A DNA stretch of 64,000 nt from Cochliopodium minus. Taxonomy: Eukaryota > Discosea > Himatismenida > Cochliopodiidae. A program made the position numbers and the translations under genes. Each line of letters begins with the position of its first letter. Within the stretch, counting starts at the first letter, position 1. The DNA lies in assembly GCA_024220525.1 (NCBI GenBank), contig JAMYWO010000135.1, positions 56,849 through 120,848 of the forward strand, given 5' to 3'. Under the pieces are notes generated by a model. It saw only the letters and a list, made by a program, of their open reading frames with translations, was not told where the DNA came from and made no database searches. This document shows, piece by piece, positions 1 to 10,672 of the stretch.

Positions 1-2172
1 CATCTAATGTAATGAGGGGTGGTGCTGCAAAGGGTATCATAAAGATTCTTCAACTGATTCTTAAAGTTTCCACCAACAGTCTGAACCTTTGTAGCACCTC
101 TAATGGTATTGGTGCTGGTGTTAGGAGTATTACCTGGCTTTTTTTCTTCTTGTTCCAACATCTTTTTTCTTAAAGTGGAAAAAGCAAAGTTATCCTTTGG
201 AGCCTCATCTTTTTTTGGAGGTACATTCTTTTGATTTTGTACGTTCTTTTTGACAGGAATTCCACGGCCTCTTCCACGACCACCTTCTGGAGGTGTGTTG
301 GTATTGTTACCTTGTGTTTCCTTGGGACCATCATTCCCTTCGTGACCTTCGTTTTCAGACTCAAATAATTCTCTGAGATACTTAATACCACTCCCAGAAA
401 GCAAAGAAACGAGAAGTTCGGGAATTGCGTCTTTGTTTTTATCCAAAAATCCTAATCATTCCAAAAAAAAATTAAAATAACTATGGAGATTGTTTAAAAG
501 GAATACCATTAATAAGATAATTGACTTCACCAGCATAGTGATCAATTCCAAAAGTGGTATCTTTTTGCAAACGAGGAATTTTGAAATTGTTGTGTGATTT
601 GAAATTGGTTTGAATTTTAGAAAGAAAAGTTTGATCAGTGGAAGTTCGGAGCCTGGATTCTTCATCCAAAATCGAGAATATACCAAGCTTACTCTCAATG
701 AGATCGAGGCAGGGTTGATTATCAACAAACTCTACGTGAGAAATATCGATCTCTTCCTTTTTGTATTCCTCTTGTTCTTGCTTGAAGATGTATTGATTGA
801 ATTGTTGTTGCAACTTTTCATTGGCAAAATTGATACAAAGCTGCTCAAAACTATTCTCTTTGAAGTTTTCAAAACCAAATATATCGAGAACACCTATGAA
901 TCTCCCTGTGATCTTTGAAGTCTGAACAAGAGATTTGTTGATTCTTTCTACCAACCAGGTGAATTGCTTGGAGTAGATAGCTTTTGCCATTGCATCTCTT
1001 ATATCATTACATTGATCGGGTTGCAAAGGGACAACAAGTTTTTCTCCTTTGATAGAATTGTATCTTATAGTAAGAGCCTCTTCGAGTTTTTCTGGTTTGA
1101 TCTTTAAAAGGCTCGCAACAATCTCCAATTGATCAGTGTTTTTAACTCTTGATCCCTTGGTGAATTTTGCGCTGGGATCATTAGATTTTACCATACATTC
1201 TCCCTCCACGAATTGGATATTACCCAGATTCAAAATGGCAGAAGTGAGGGTGAAGATGTTATCTTTTTCAAGAGGGGTGAAGCCAAGGAAGTTCAATGCT
1301 TCCTTCATCTTTTGTAATTCATCCCCCACAACTTTTTCTCCCAAATCATATACTCCACTTTGATTAATATAATGATATTCTTCCATGGATTTCGTCAAAT
1401 GTAATTTTTCTTTTTCCTCATTTGACAAACCAGTGAATAAATCGTAGAATATATGATAATTTCTTTCTCCTTCTGCTTGAAGTACTATTCTTGTTTTTTC
1501 AAGCAAATACTCTTGTATTTTTGCTCCCTCAATTTTCCCAAGGGGATTAAAATGGACTTCAATAAATTTTCCAAATCTAGAAGAGTTGTTATTACGCACT
1601 GTTTTTGCATTACCAAATGCCTCCAATACAGGAGATGCTTCAATCAATTTTTGTTGGACACTGGTATTTGTAGATGTATCTTCTCCTGATTGCATTGTTC
1701 TAAATGCGAGATATTGCAAGATTAATTTTGTTGCTTCTGTTTTTCCTGCACCAGATTCTCCCGACACCAATACACATTGATTTTTTCCTTCTTCTGTCAA
1801 ATTGTGATATGCTGCATCCGCAATTGCAAAGAGATGCGGTGGTACCTCATTCATTGATTTTTTGAAATAATTTCTCAGTATTGATGGTGTGTAGATTGGA
1901 AGCAGTGAATATGGATTCATGCTCACAAGAATGCTTCCTGTATATGTCTATGGAAAAAATATAAAAAAAAAATTAATCAAAATGAGTACTTTTTTGAATT
2001 TTGGCAAAAATATAAAATTGAAAAATTTCACATATATAATTTTTTTGTGATATCTGTTTTCTATATTTTGTAATAGTGTTTCACTATTCATTTCTTCAAG
2101 ATTGATCATATCTTCCACGCCAACACTTTGCTGCAAGAGATCCCATCCATTTTTATTCTCTTCGTCTTCCAT
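1..2172 (-). CDS. Myosin heavy chain, motor domain (partial)
   Basis: Actin-based ATPase motor; only the 5' part is present and the gene runs off the left edge. Exons are about 2172-2032, 1947-506 and 451-1, with phases that join cleanly. The start is the ATG at 2172; alternatives upstream are not ATG. The P-loop GESGAGKT, switch I (NNSSRFGKF) and switch II (DIFGFENF) are intact, followed by the usual relay-helix region. After the HYAGEV strand, exon 3 continues the 50K domain and then carries a long polar insert with a Gly-Arg repeat (GRGRGRG) at the position of actin-binding loop 2, before the conserved FKNQL and TTPHYIR motifs. The tail is outside the window, so the myosin class cannot be assigned. 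The short N-terminus lacks an obvious SH3-like subdomain. Confidence 0.95.
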
Positions 2173-2649
2173 CAAAATTTTTATAGTGCTTTCTATGGTT
2201 TATTTTTTTTTTATTTTTTTTATTTTTGCAAATATAATTTTCCTCAAAGTAAAAATTGAGAAGATCATTAGAAAAATCCTTGAGCAGATTAAATTTTAAA
2301 TAGAATTTTAAATAAACATTCAACTGTTTTCTTTTTTATAAATGTTTCTTCAAAGCTTTTTCTAATTTAGAAATTTGGTAGACATGTCCAAAATTTACAA
2401 CTTTGTTAGCGGATATTAATTTATGACTAACAAATTTTAAACTGTTGTAAAATTTTGAACATCTCTAGAAATTTGGAAGATTTATAAAATTAAATTTTGA
2501 AGATCTTGAAGATACTTTTTTAATTTAAAATGCTTTTTTACATTTGAGAATTAAAAACATTCTGAAAGTAGATTGAATTATCAAGTCCAGAAGATTAATT
2601 AATTTTTTGATCAACCTTTATAAAAAATATAAAAAAAATTTATTCGTGA
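2173..2649. other. Intergenic, AT-rich
   Basis: About 480 bases of A/T-rich sequence between divergently transcribed genes. It should hold both promoters. I see no coding exon, RNA gene or clear motif. Confidence 0.6.
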
Positions 2650-3118
2650 ATGGAAACAAAAAATGAAGAATTTGATATCATTGATAAAATACAAGGAGCT
2701 TTATCAAATAAAATCATATTGAATTCTATTTTTCTCATAATACCATTTATAATTGGATATTATAAAGGATCACAAAAACAAAAAATCAAAAATAAAAGTA
2801 AAAAATATATATAAACAAATTTTTTACCTTCCATTTTCAAATATTTTACCATCAGAATTGATGATGTTGACCAAATTAAAGATAGAGGAAAATGAAAAGG
2901 AATTATATTCAAAAACACTTGAATTTATAGATAATACAAGAGGAAAAGGAAATGATATCCATCTTTATCAAAATTCTGAAAATAGGGAAGAATATATGCT
3001 GATAGAAGAATGGGAGAATGCATCCACAAAGAAAATCCAAAACGATGAAAAATTAAGAACCAATTGGAGAAATCAATTTAAATCACAAGAAGAAATAAAG
3101 TATATTTCTTTTTATTAA
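2650..3118 (+). CDS. Small membrane-anchored protein, possibly ABM fold
   Basis: Two exons, 2650-2797 and 2856-3118, joined across a 58-base GTAAAA...CATCAG intron with matching phase, give about 136 residues. A hydrophobic stretch near residues 24-38 (ILNSIFLIIPFIIGYY) looks like a single membrane anchor followed by basic residues. The rest is soluble. The segment EEYMLIEEWENAST resembles the strand-helix motif of antibiotic-biosynthesis-monooxygenase-like (dimeric alpha-beta barrel) proteins, but that assignment rests on a short pattern and is weak. No function should be assumed. It is transcribed away from the myosin and towards CD2BP2. Confidence 0.6.
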
Positions 3119-3245
3119 GAAGGCAAAAGTATAATTAGGTAGATTTTATCTGCAAGAATTGCCTATAAATGACAAAAGATCCCAACCATTAAACAAATAA
3201 AAAAGGAAAATTTAATTCTTTTGTTTTGTTTGTGTCAAAAAGAGT

Positions 3246-4343
3246 TTATTTGATAAACTGATCGAAATCATCATCATTAATCTCACGATTATTGTCATTA
3301 TTTTCTTCAGAGGGAACCAATTCGACTTCAGAGATCTTTGACCAATTGATAGAGCCATTCTTCTTTCTCACCAAGAGATCAAGAGGAAAGTAATTCTGAT
3401 CCATCCAGATCTTCATCTGCTCACCACTAAAGGGACCAAAAAGAGTGCCCTCTAGATCCTTATACTCCCAATCATCTTCAGAGCCCTTCTCCAATTCAAT
3501 CTCGGTCTCCAATCTCTCTTTTGTAGCATCATAAGCATCATAATAGCTCAATGATAAGAGATGATTAGCTTTTTCGATGAGAACATCCAATGACTCTGCT
3601 ATATTGTTCGCTTGGTTATTATTATTGTTATTGTTTTTTTTGGTATCTTCATTTCTCGTTATAAATATCTTTCCCTTTTTATTTGTTTTTGATTGATTTT
3701 TCTCCTTCGATAATCTGGTCATCGCTTTTCTTGCAGTCTCACCCTTATTCAACAATTTGACGATTTCCATCTTCAATTGCAAGATGGTTTTCTTTTCATC
3801 CCTCTCCTCCACCACATCCTCCTTTTGATCATCTTGCTCCTCTTTTTTTTTCTTTGGTGTATAAAATTTTTTTTTGTTGTCTATGCTATCCAGCCATGGA
3901 TCTTTTATTACTCCCCTTTTATTTTCTATATAAAATCCTTCCTCGTTGAAATCTCCTCCCTCCATCTCTTCTTTCAAATTGAAGGGCTCCATTTCATATC
4001 CCATATCCTTTTCTTTTTCATATAATTTCACTTTTTCTTTTTCATAATCAATCTCTCCATCCACATGCATTATAAATCCAGTGGCATTATCTCTTTCGAA
4101 TTGTGCATTATCTTCATCATCATATTTCTCTTCTCCTCTTCCCTTCTTTGATTTCTTTTTTGAAATATTGGGTATTTTGGAATCATCCTCTTCACTATCG
4201 TCCTTTTCATATTTCTTATTTTTCAATATTTTGAGATTTGGCTTTTTGAAACCATCATCCTCCACATCATCTTTATCATCCTTCTCGAATCTGACTTTTT
4301 TATCTTCTTTGTCTCCATTGTCACTTCTTTCTCTTTTCTTCAT
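3246..4343 (-). CDS. U5 snRNP 52K protein (CD2BP2/LIN1 family), GYF domain
   Basis: Intronless gene of 365 residues. The N-terminal two thirds are highly charged (Lys/Asp/Glu) with the family's central acidic and basic blocks. The C-terminus holds a GYF domain from about residue 292: WEYKD, LFGPFSGEQMKIW and YFPLDLLVRK match the Tyr/Trp and GPF core that binds proline-rich peptides. In the family this protein is part of U5 snRNP assembly, where it contacts PRP6 and the DIM1/15K protein, and it leaves before the mature tri-snRNP forms. Length is close to human CD2BP2 (341). A short polyasparagine run sits near residue 235. The start is the first ATG of the open frame. Confidence 0.92.
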   Translation of the reverse strand: MKKRERSDNGDKEDKKVRFEKDDKDDVEDDGFKKPNLKILKNKKYEKDDSEEDDSKIPNISKKKSKKGRGEEKYDDEDNAQFERDNATGFIMHVDGEIDYEKEKVKLYEKEKDMGYEMEPFNLKEEMEGGDFNEEGFYIENKRGVIKDPWLDSIDNKKKFYTPKKKKEEQDDQKEDVVEERDEKKTILQLKMEIVKLLNKGETARKAMTRLSKEKNQSKTNKKGKIFITRNEDTKKNNNNNNNQANNIAESLDVLIEKANHLLSLSYYDAYDATKERLETEIELEKGSEDDWEYKDLEGTLFGPFSGEQMKIWMDQNYFPLDLLVRKKNGSINWSKISEVELVPSEENNDNNREINDDDFDQFIK

Positions 4344-4740
4344 TCAATAATATAAAATAATTTCTAATTTTTTTTTTTTTATATTTTCTTCTTGAATCAA
4401 AAAAAAAAAAAGTTTTGTTTGGAAAAGTTAATAATATTTTGTTCTATTCATTGATGGATATATTTTTAGATTTTTGACTTTGAGATTGAATTATTAGTGA
4501 GATGGTCATCAAAAAAAAACTATTTTTGATTTTTTTTTTTTTTTTTTTGAAATGTCATTTTTGTTGTCAATTAAAAAATCCTTCACTTTTTTTTAACTTG
4601 CAGTTTTCAATAAAGGTGCTTCAAGAAAAGTTTTCAAATACTTCTTTCAACACCGGGATTCAAAAAAAATATTGACACCCTTCATTTTAAAAAAATAATT
4701 ATTTTAAATATAAAAAAAAAAAAAAATCGAACAATCGCCA
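4344..4740. other. Intergenic, AT-rich
   Basis: Divergent promoter region between CD2BP2 and the secreted-protein gene. Long A and T runs; no coding segment or RNA gene seen. Confidence 0.55.
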
Positions 4741-5663
4741 ATGGTAAATTAAATTTTTTTTAAACTGTTTTCTTAAATTTTTCTTTTTTCAGAAATTTTT
4801 AGTGGTATTAGCTGTATTTTTAGTACTCATTTCTAGCTGCCAAGGAAAGCTCAGAAAAATTAGTAAAGCAACAAAAAGAGGTTTAACTATTGAACCTGTC
4901 GCATTAGATATTGAGTATCTCGGTACTTGCAGTCAATTCGATACTAATGTTGCTCCAACTGTCCAAATTTTTGCAGTCTCCCCGACTCTTCCTGCACCAG
5001 CTTTATCTGGTTGTCTTCCAATCATAAATGGAAATGATGCATCCAATGGAAATAATCTTGATGACACCCCTTCCAGATATTCAACCCTCACTGGTGATTA
5101 TTTTTGTAGAAATGTTGGACAAGGAAGAAGTATCATTCATTTGGTAGAGGTTTATTTGGGTACTGATACTCCTGCTACCCAAGTTTCAAATTATTTTCTT
5201 TCTCTTGTTTCTGATGCACCTTTTAAAACTACCTTAAACTATTTTAGAAGACCTTCTTGTACTTTGGCAACTTCTCTCTGTTCTTCTAATGTTGTTGGTA
5301 AGAAAATTTTAATAATTATACTTATACACGCTTTATTAAAATTTCTTTTTTTTTATCAATAGTATCATCATGTGTCTCATCAGAAGTTACTACAAAAAAA
5401 GATTTTGTCCTCAACACAGATAGAATATTTATGTGCTCCACCAACTGTATCGCAGGTATATAAGATTTAAAACCAAATATATAAACATTTTTTATAGAAA
5501 TTTTTATAAAGATACTTGCAGAAATACTGCTACTGGATGTTGTGATTATCTTGCTGATGCACCTGGATTTTTGTGCCCATATACTCCATCTACTTCTCTT
5601 CTTACCCTCCCAGCAAGACCAACAAAAGCTCCAAAACCTCCACAAAATTCTTACAAAAATTAA
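4741..5663 (+). CDS. Secreted cysteine-rich protein, unknown function
   Basis: Four exons: the ATG alone at 4741-4743, then 4793-5297, 5363-5455 and 5512-5663, all phase-consistent. The first intron therefore splits directly after the start codon. The product begins MKFLVVLAVFLVLISSCQG, a textbook signal peptide, and the mature part has many cysteines spread along its length, ending in a Pro/Lys-rich tail with no membrane anchor. It is likely secreted or lumenal. I recognise no domain. The last intron ends AAAG; an earlier TATAG acceptor would shift the frame out of the Cys-rich reading. Confidence 0.8.
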
Positions 5664-5714
5664 ATATGATTTGTTATTTCTTTTAAATATGATTAAATTC
5701 AAAAAAAAAAAAAA

Positions 5715-6448
5715 ATGAAAAGATTTTTTAATATTATCTCCAAAAAAAAGATTCCATCAAAAATAAATTTTACCACAAACATCATATCAAAATATTTTTT
5801 GAAAAAACACAAATATAAATTTACAGCGAGCATCATATCTTTATCTTTACCAGCCCATTTCTTGATTAATCAAGATTATACTTTTTCTAATCCAATCCCA
5901 TCTTATTCAGGTAAACTATTTTGAAAAATTTGGCAAATTTGACTTTTATCCATATCAATTTAGAATCTTATCAAGTGATCAAAAAAAGAGAAGAAATAAA
6001 ATCCAAACCAAAGCCCATTTTTTATAAATTTCATAAAAAATATAAATTACCTTCTTTATTTACAAGATCATATGCATTATTGATTGATATCTCTATTCCA
6101 TTGTTGGGTATAATCACCTTGTCAATTACAAAATACTTTCTCCCTTGCCAAAACGTTTTGATGGGGTTTTTTGAAAAGATACTTTATGGTTTAATGCCTT
6201 TCACCTCAATCATAATGGATCTTATGAACTTGGATGGAAAGTTTAGATCATTTGGAAAACAATTTATGGGTATAGAAATCATTGATCTTAAATCAGGTGC
6301 TCCAATTGATCAAAATAGAATAATACAAAGAGTTTTATTCTCCATTTTGTTTATTTTTTTAGATCCCTTCTTTGTCATTTTCTCTGCTGGTAATAGATCT
6401 CTCACTGATAATTTTTGGGAATTTCTTGTGATCAAATCTGAGAATTAA
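5715..6448 (+). CDS. RDD-family membrane protein
   Basis: Two exons, 5715-5910 and 5964-6448, joined in phase. The N-terminus (MKRFFNIISKKK...) is basic, hydroxylated and poor in acids, so it could be an organelle-targeting presequence. The conserved part starts near FTRSYALLIDISI, which carries the Arg and Asp of the RDD signature, followed by membrane segments and the GKQFMGIEII motif typical of the family. RDD proteins are small, mostly bacterial-type membrane proteins; some transport Na+ or Li+ in exchange for protons, but most are uncharacterised. Mitochondrial or organelle location is inference from the N-terminus only. Confidence 0.8.
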
Positions 6449-6901
6449 AAAAAAGAATATTTTACGGAATTAGAAATTTTGGATTCGTTTTTGTTTGTTT
6501 TTTTTCAATTTTTTCCTATGATGATCATCCAAAATGCTGACAATTGTGATATTTTGTTTGAATCTGAGTTAACTTTAAAACAGGTAATTATCCACAAACT
6601 TTTACAAATCATTTCACATATCTAATCGATTAGAGATTAATTCAAAATTAATTTTTTCTTATAAATTTAACAAATTTTTTTGAAAGATGATAATCAATTA
6701 TTAAATTAATTTTCAATGAAACCAAGTCATTAAGAGTTTTACGATATCAAATAATTCACAAAAGAGGTTTTTTATACAAAAATGAAATTCCATTAAAATC
6801 AAAAAAGAATTGAAAAGAGATTTGTGAAAAAAAAAAAAAATTGAAAATTATTTGAAAGAGTTCTAACCCAATTACAATTAAAAAAATTTGAAGCAATAAG
6901 A
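6449..6901. other. Intergenic with one orphan exon-like segment
   Basis: Mostly A/T runs. Positions 6518-6583 form an open, higher-GC stretch starting ATG ATG ATC and ending in CAG before GTAATT, so it looks like a 22-residue first coding exon. I found no acceptor downstream that keeps a frame open, so it is not joined to the MFS gene. It could be a 5' leader, a relic, or an exon of an undetected short gene. Confidence 0.35.
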
Positions 6902-9127
6902 ATGAACGCAAAGGATAGATGCAAGAATTTATTGAGCGGAATATTTAATTATAACATCGGAATGCTCTTCTTGTTGCTTCTGGTGACCATAGTTATCATA
7001 ATGGGCAATATTTTGCTTTCTGTACTAAATGCACTTAGTAATGAAACAATAAAATATTTCCCTCTCTTTTAACTATATAAAATAATAAATTTAAAAGTCA
7101 TTGGAGACACAAAAACAACAATAACGAAGACAAATGTGGCAACAATGATGTTCACAAGTTTATTATGTCGTATGGCTGGAAAATTTATTGCAGGATCTTT
7201 GGTTGATTCTTTCAATCCAAAAGCTATCTTGATCATCTCCATCCTCGCCAAAGAAGGATTTTTAATCCTTTTTGGCTTATCAAGCGACTACATCTTCCTC
7301 ATTTTGTTTTGGTCCATCCAAGATTTTTTGTAAGTGACTTTTTTAAATCAAAAAAAAAGATTATTAAATAAATTGAATTTTAAATCATTAATCAATCTAC
7401 TTTAATACATTCAAAATAATCAAACTTGTTTTTCAATTTTAGTTGGGCCCCAATATGGTAACAGGAGTTTTTTTTTTTAAACGATTTTTTATCGATGCTT
7501 ATCATGATAATTCTCTCAGAAAAATTAATCTCAATAAAATTAATTATTAATCACTTTTTAAATTCATCACTCCAAAAATTAAGGCCTGCTTTGGTCAAAA
7601 TTGTCGCAAATTGGTTCGACCAATCTACTATTTCCGAAGCATTAGCTATACTCAGTCAGTCCTTCTTAATTGGTGAAAGTATTACGAGAGGTATCGAGGG
7701 GTTGTTGATTCTCAAAGTAAATATATTTAAATTAAACATAATATAGCAAATAATTTGATTATATATCTAATTTGAAAACTTTTTTATCAAAAAGGGATTT
7801 GGTTGGAGAACTATTGTCATATCAACTTCTTTGTGCGGTATCTTTTCCACTGTTTTGGTATTCTTGTTAGTAAAAATTGGGCCTCACGACAAGAGATGCA
7901 TTGTTCCTTTCAAATGGTTGGTTGGACAGCACAAGGTGACAGGCCACAACCACAACCCATTACAACATGACGAGATTGTATTGCAACCTATAGGAAACAA
8001 TGCAAATCAAAACACTAAAATCGAACATCAAAACGAAAACAAAAATGAAAACAAAAACGAAAACAATAAAATTAATAATATTCTAAAGGAGGATAATAAA
8101 AATCTCACCATGGATGATAGTTCTGATAAAAAAGATCCAAGTGAGACAAAAAAAGACACCAACGACAAAAGCGACACCCTAGAAACCAACAAAGGAGACG
8201 AAGCAAGCAAGGTCGATCAGATCCAAGACCACCATGACGATCTCATCCCCGAAACACCCAAAAAGAAAATGTCCTTAAAGGAGTTCTGCATGTCTACATA
8301 TGTTCCCCTCTTTGTCGACAGAACCTTCTGGATCATCTTTTTCTCTTACACCTTGATGTCCGTCGTCAATTTTACTTTCTACATCTGGACTCCTCAGTTC
8401 CTTCTTTCTTTGGGGGCTTCTGCTGGTAAAGCAGCTCTAGGAAGTATGTTTTTCCCCGCTTTCGGTGGAATCGGAACCATTGTAAAAATTTTTTTTTAAA
8501 GTTAATTTTTTTTAAAAAATATTAATTTTTTTTTAATCTAAGGTTGTTGGAATTTTATACGATAGATTCAAGTCAGATTTTTCCAAGGATATCTTGATCG
8601 CTTCTTTTTTCTCTATTGCAGCTTCTCTCGTTTTTCTCTTCTGGTTGTTGACTGTGAAACAAATTCTCACCATGAACATGTGCCTCTTCTTTTTGGCTCT
8701 CTTCGGATTTTTCTTCAATGCAATCTATTATTTGCCATCTGTAATTTTATATTATTTTAAATGTTATTTAATTTTTATAAATTTATATATATCCCAGGGT
8801 GTTTTGTCGCTTCGTTTTGGAACAAAACTATGTGGTACTGCAAGTAGTTTAATGGATGTGGGTGCAGCATTTAGTGGATCATTTAGTGGTTTCAGTAATT
8901 TTTTTATTATTTAATATTTTTTATTTATTTTTTTTGAAATTTTTTTTTTTTTTAAAATTAAACACTTTTATCTTTTTGAAGTGAGTTTACTTGCTGGTCC
9001 AAATAATGATCAATGGGCACGAGTTTTCTTTGTTTGCTTGTTGTTTTCTGTAGGCTCATTGTTAGTTTTGGGAGTGCTCATCCTCTCTGATAGAGCCAAA
9101 GAAAGAAAGAATGTCGTCAAACTTTGA
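6902..9127 (+). CDS. Major facilitator superfamily transporter
   Basis: Eight exons: 6902-7037, 7098-7329, 7443-7457, 7584-7716, 7795-8481, 8543-8740, 8798-8894 and 8982-9127; every junction is phase-consistent. Exon 3 is only 15 bases (FWAPIW across its joins). The product has about 12 hydrophobic segments in two halves, with RMAGKFIAGSLVD after helix 2 and GFGWR between helices 5 and 6, as in organophosphate:phosphate antiporter-type or related MFS carriers. The central cytoplasmic loop (about 7940-8270) is unusually long and made of Asn/Lys/Asp-rich residues. Substrate cannot be read from the sequence. The protein ends in a short basic cytosolic tail. Confidence 0.88.
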
Positions 9128-9437
9128 AAAAAAAACTTCAAAATGAGAATCAATTCTCTTTTTGATAAAAAAAAAAAAATATTTATTATTTATTTGTTTA
9201 ATAAACCTCAAAATAAAAACTGTGTACAAATTTTATTTAATTTTATCCAGCAGGTTTCTCTTTTCACTGGTATATCTCTTTTCCTACTCCCTTGAAATCA
9301 AGGTTTTCATCCAGATTACTCCTCTAGATTGGGAAAGTCATTCAAATATTGTTCCATGTATCTATTTTTCAATTACAAAAAAAAAAAAAAAAATTAAAAA
9401 TTTCAATTGTTCTTATTTGAATTTAATGAATCAAATT
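9128..9437. other. Convergent 3' intergenic region
   Basis: Lies between the 3' ends of the MFS and SPRY-like genes. The part at 9245-9350 is less A/T-rich than its surroundings but has no supported reading frame; it is probably 3' untranslated sequence. Confidence 0.4.
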
Positions 9438-10290
9438 CTACAAAAGGGTCCTTTTAATTATTTCGAACAAAACAAATTTTGGAATTTTTAAATTGGTTCT
9501 GTTTTGAATTCTTTTCATTGAAAAGAAAAAATAAAGAATGGTGCTATTAAATTGTTTTCCAAAAAAAGAGTGATTTTGAGGAGACCAATCTTTATTTACT
9601 AATTCAATTTGATAATGATCTTGATCATGAACAAAATCTAGAGCAAACACCCATTCTGAAACATCTTTTGATATAGCATATTCTTTCGTTTTCGTTTCTC
9701 CTTTAAATTCACACTTGAAAACCACTTTGTGATCTCTTTTTATTTAAAAATTAAATTTTAAATTAAATTAATATTTTTTAATGACATTGATTTTCCAAAA
9801 TATATTGATTAACTTTAAAGATAAATATTAATTTAGTTGTAATTCTTGCATATTAAAAAGTTATTTAAATTTCTAACCTTGGATAAAGAATAACAGAATA
9901 TATTATGTCTTTACATTTATTGGGATTCTTAATTTCATGGAACCATCTTCCCCATTTGGGTCTATCTTTTTTCGTTATAGTATCAAGGTAAACCAAATCA
10001 TCATATGGGCAATAAAAGATTCCTTTGTCGGAATCTCCTCCGTTATCGAAGCAATATGAAGATAACTTTCCATTGATTAAGAATTTCTCTTTTGGTATTA
10101 TCCCAAAAGAAGTCTGTGCATAATCACTTTTCAAGATTTTGATCTTCATTTCACAAATAGAAGTAAGAGGGATTATGCTCGTAGAAAATGCACTATCGAA
10201 TGCATTATTCCCTTTTTTGAGAATCTGTAATATCTTGGTATCAATACTATTTATTACTAAAAATTGTTTATTATACTCTCCAATCTCCAT
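9438..10290 (-). CDS. SPRY/concanavalin-like beta-sandwich protein, unrecognised
   Basis: Two exons, 10290-9878 and 9735-9438, spliced in phase, about 236 residues. The start is the ATG at 10290, just after a poly-A tract on the coding strand. A middle segment (SSYCFDNGGDSDKGIFYC, then a Trp-Gly-Arg-Trp patch) resembles the GxYCFDNGG/S pattern of SPRY-type beta sandwiches, and the C-terminal strands alternate hydrophobic and polar residues. No catalytic motif or membrane segment is seen. SPRY domains usually bind other proteins; the partner here is unknown. The last 40 residues are Phe/Lys/Arg-rich and may be less reliable. Confidence 0.55.
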
Positions 10291-10406
10291 TTTTTTTTTT
10301 TTTTTTTTCAAAATCTTTCTTCTATTCGTACAGCTGTTTTAAGGTAATCCCCGAACAATAAGAGTTAGGCGGACATTTTTTATGCCACTAAATCATAGAA
10401 GATTCA

Positions 10407-10568
10407 ATGGACGGCTATATCAAAATATTTGATTGAAATCTAGATGAGAAAATTATTGCAAAGAAAAAAGTTAAACCCAATTTGGGAAGCCACATAAGGC
10501 TACGAAAGAACTCAAATATCAAGATCATCAATAAAGGGAACTATCCAGTTGAGTTCAAGGAAACTTAA
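10407..10568 (+). pseudogene. Short coding-like fragment with an in-frame TGA
   Basis: In an otherwise A/T-rich gap, 10407-10568 reads as protein for 53 codons except for one TGA at 10434. The encoded text (MDGYIKIFD, stop, NLDEKIIAKKK and on to NYPVEFKET) looks like real polypeptide and ends at a TAA. If the TGA were a tryptophan codon the frame would be continuous. No other gene here reads TGA as sense, so this is more likely a decayed fragment. I do not recognise the family. Confidence 0.35.
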
Positions 10569-10672
10569 ATTTTTATGATTTTTCAATTATTATCATTTAA
10601 AATGGTTTTCGATCTGAAAAAAATTATATTTTAAACAATAAATATTTATTCAATTGAAATTCTGTTTCTTAT

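Noticed and set aside
610-918. Open frame on the plus strand across the myosin exon
   Set aside because: It is the antisense shadow of the motor domain, whose conserved motifs read on the minus strand.
10407-10568. TGA read as tryptophan (altered genetic code)
   Set aside because: TGA ends eIF2B delta, the MFS gene, the TLC gene and the Gag-like ORF exactly at family ends, so the standard code applies.
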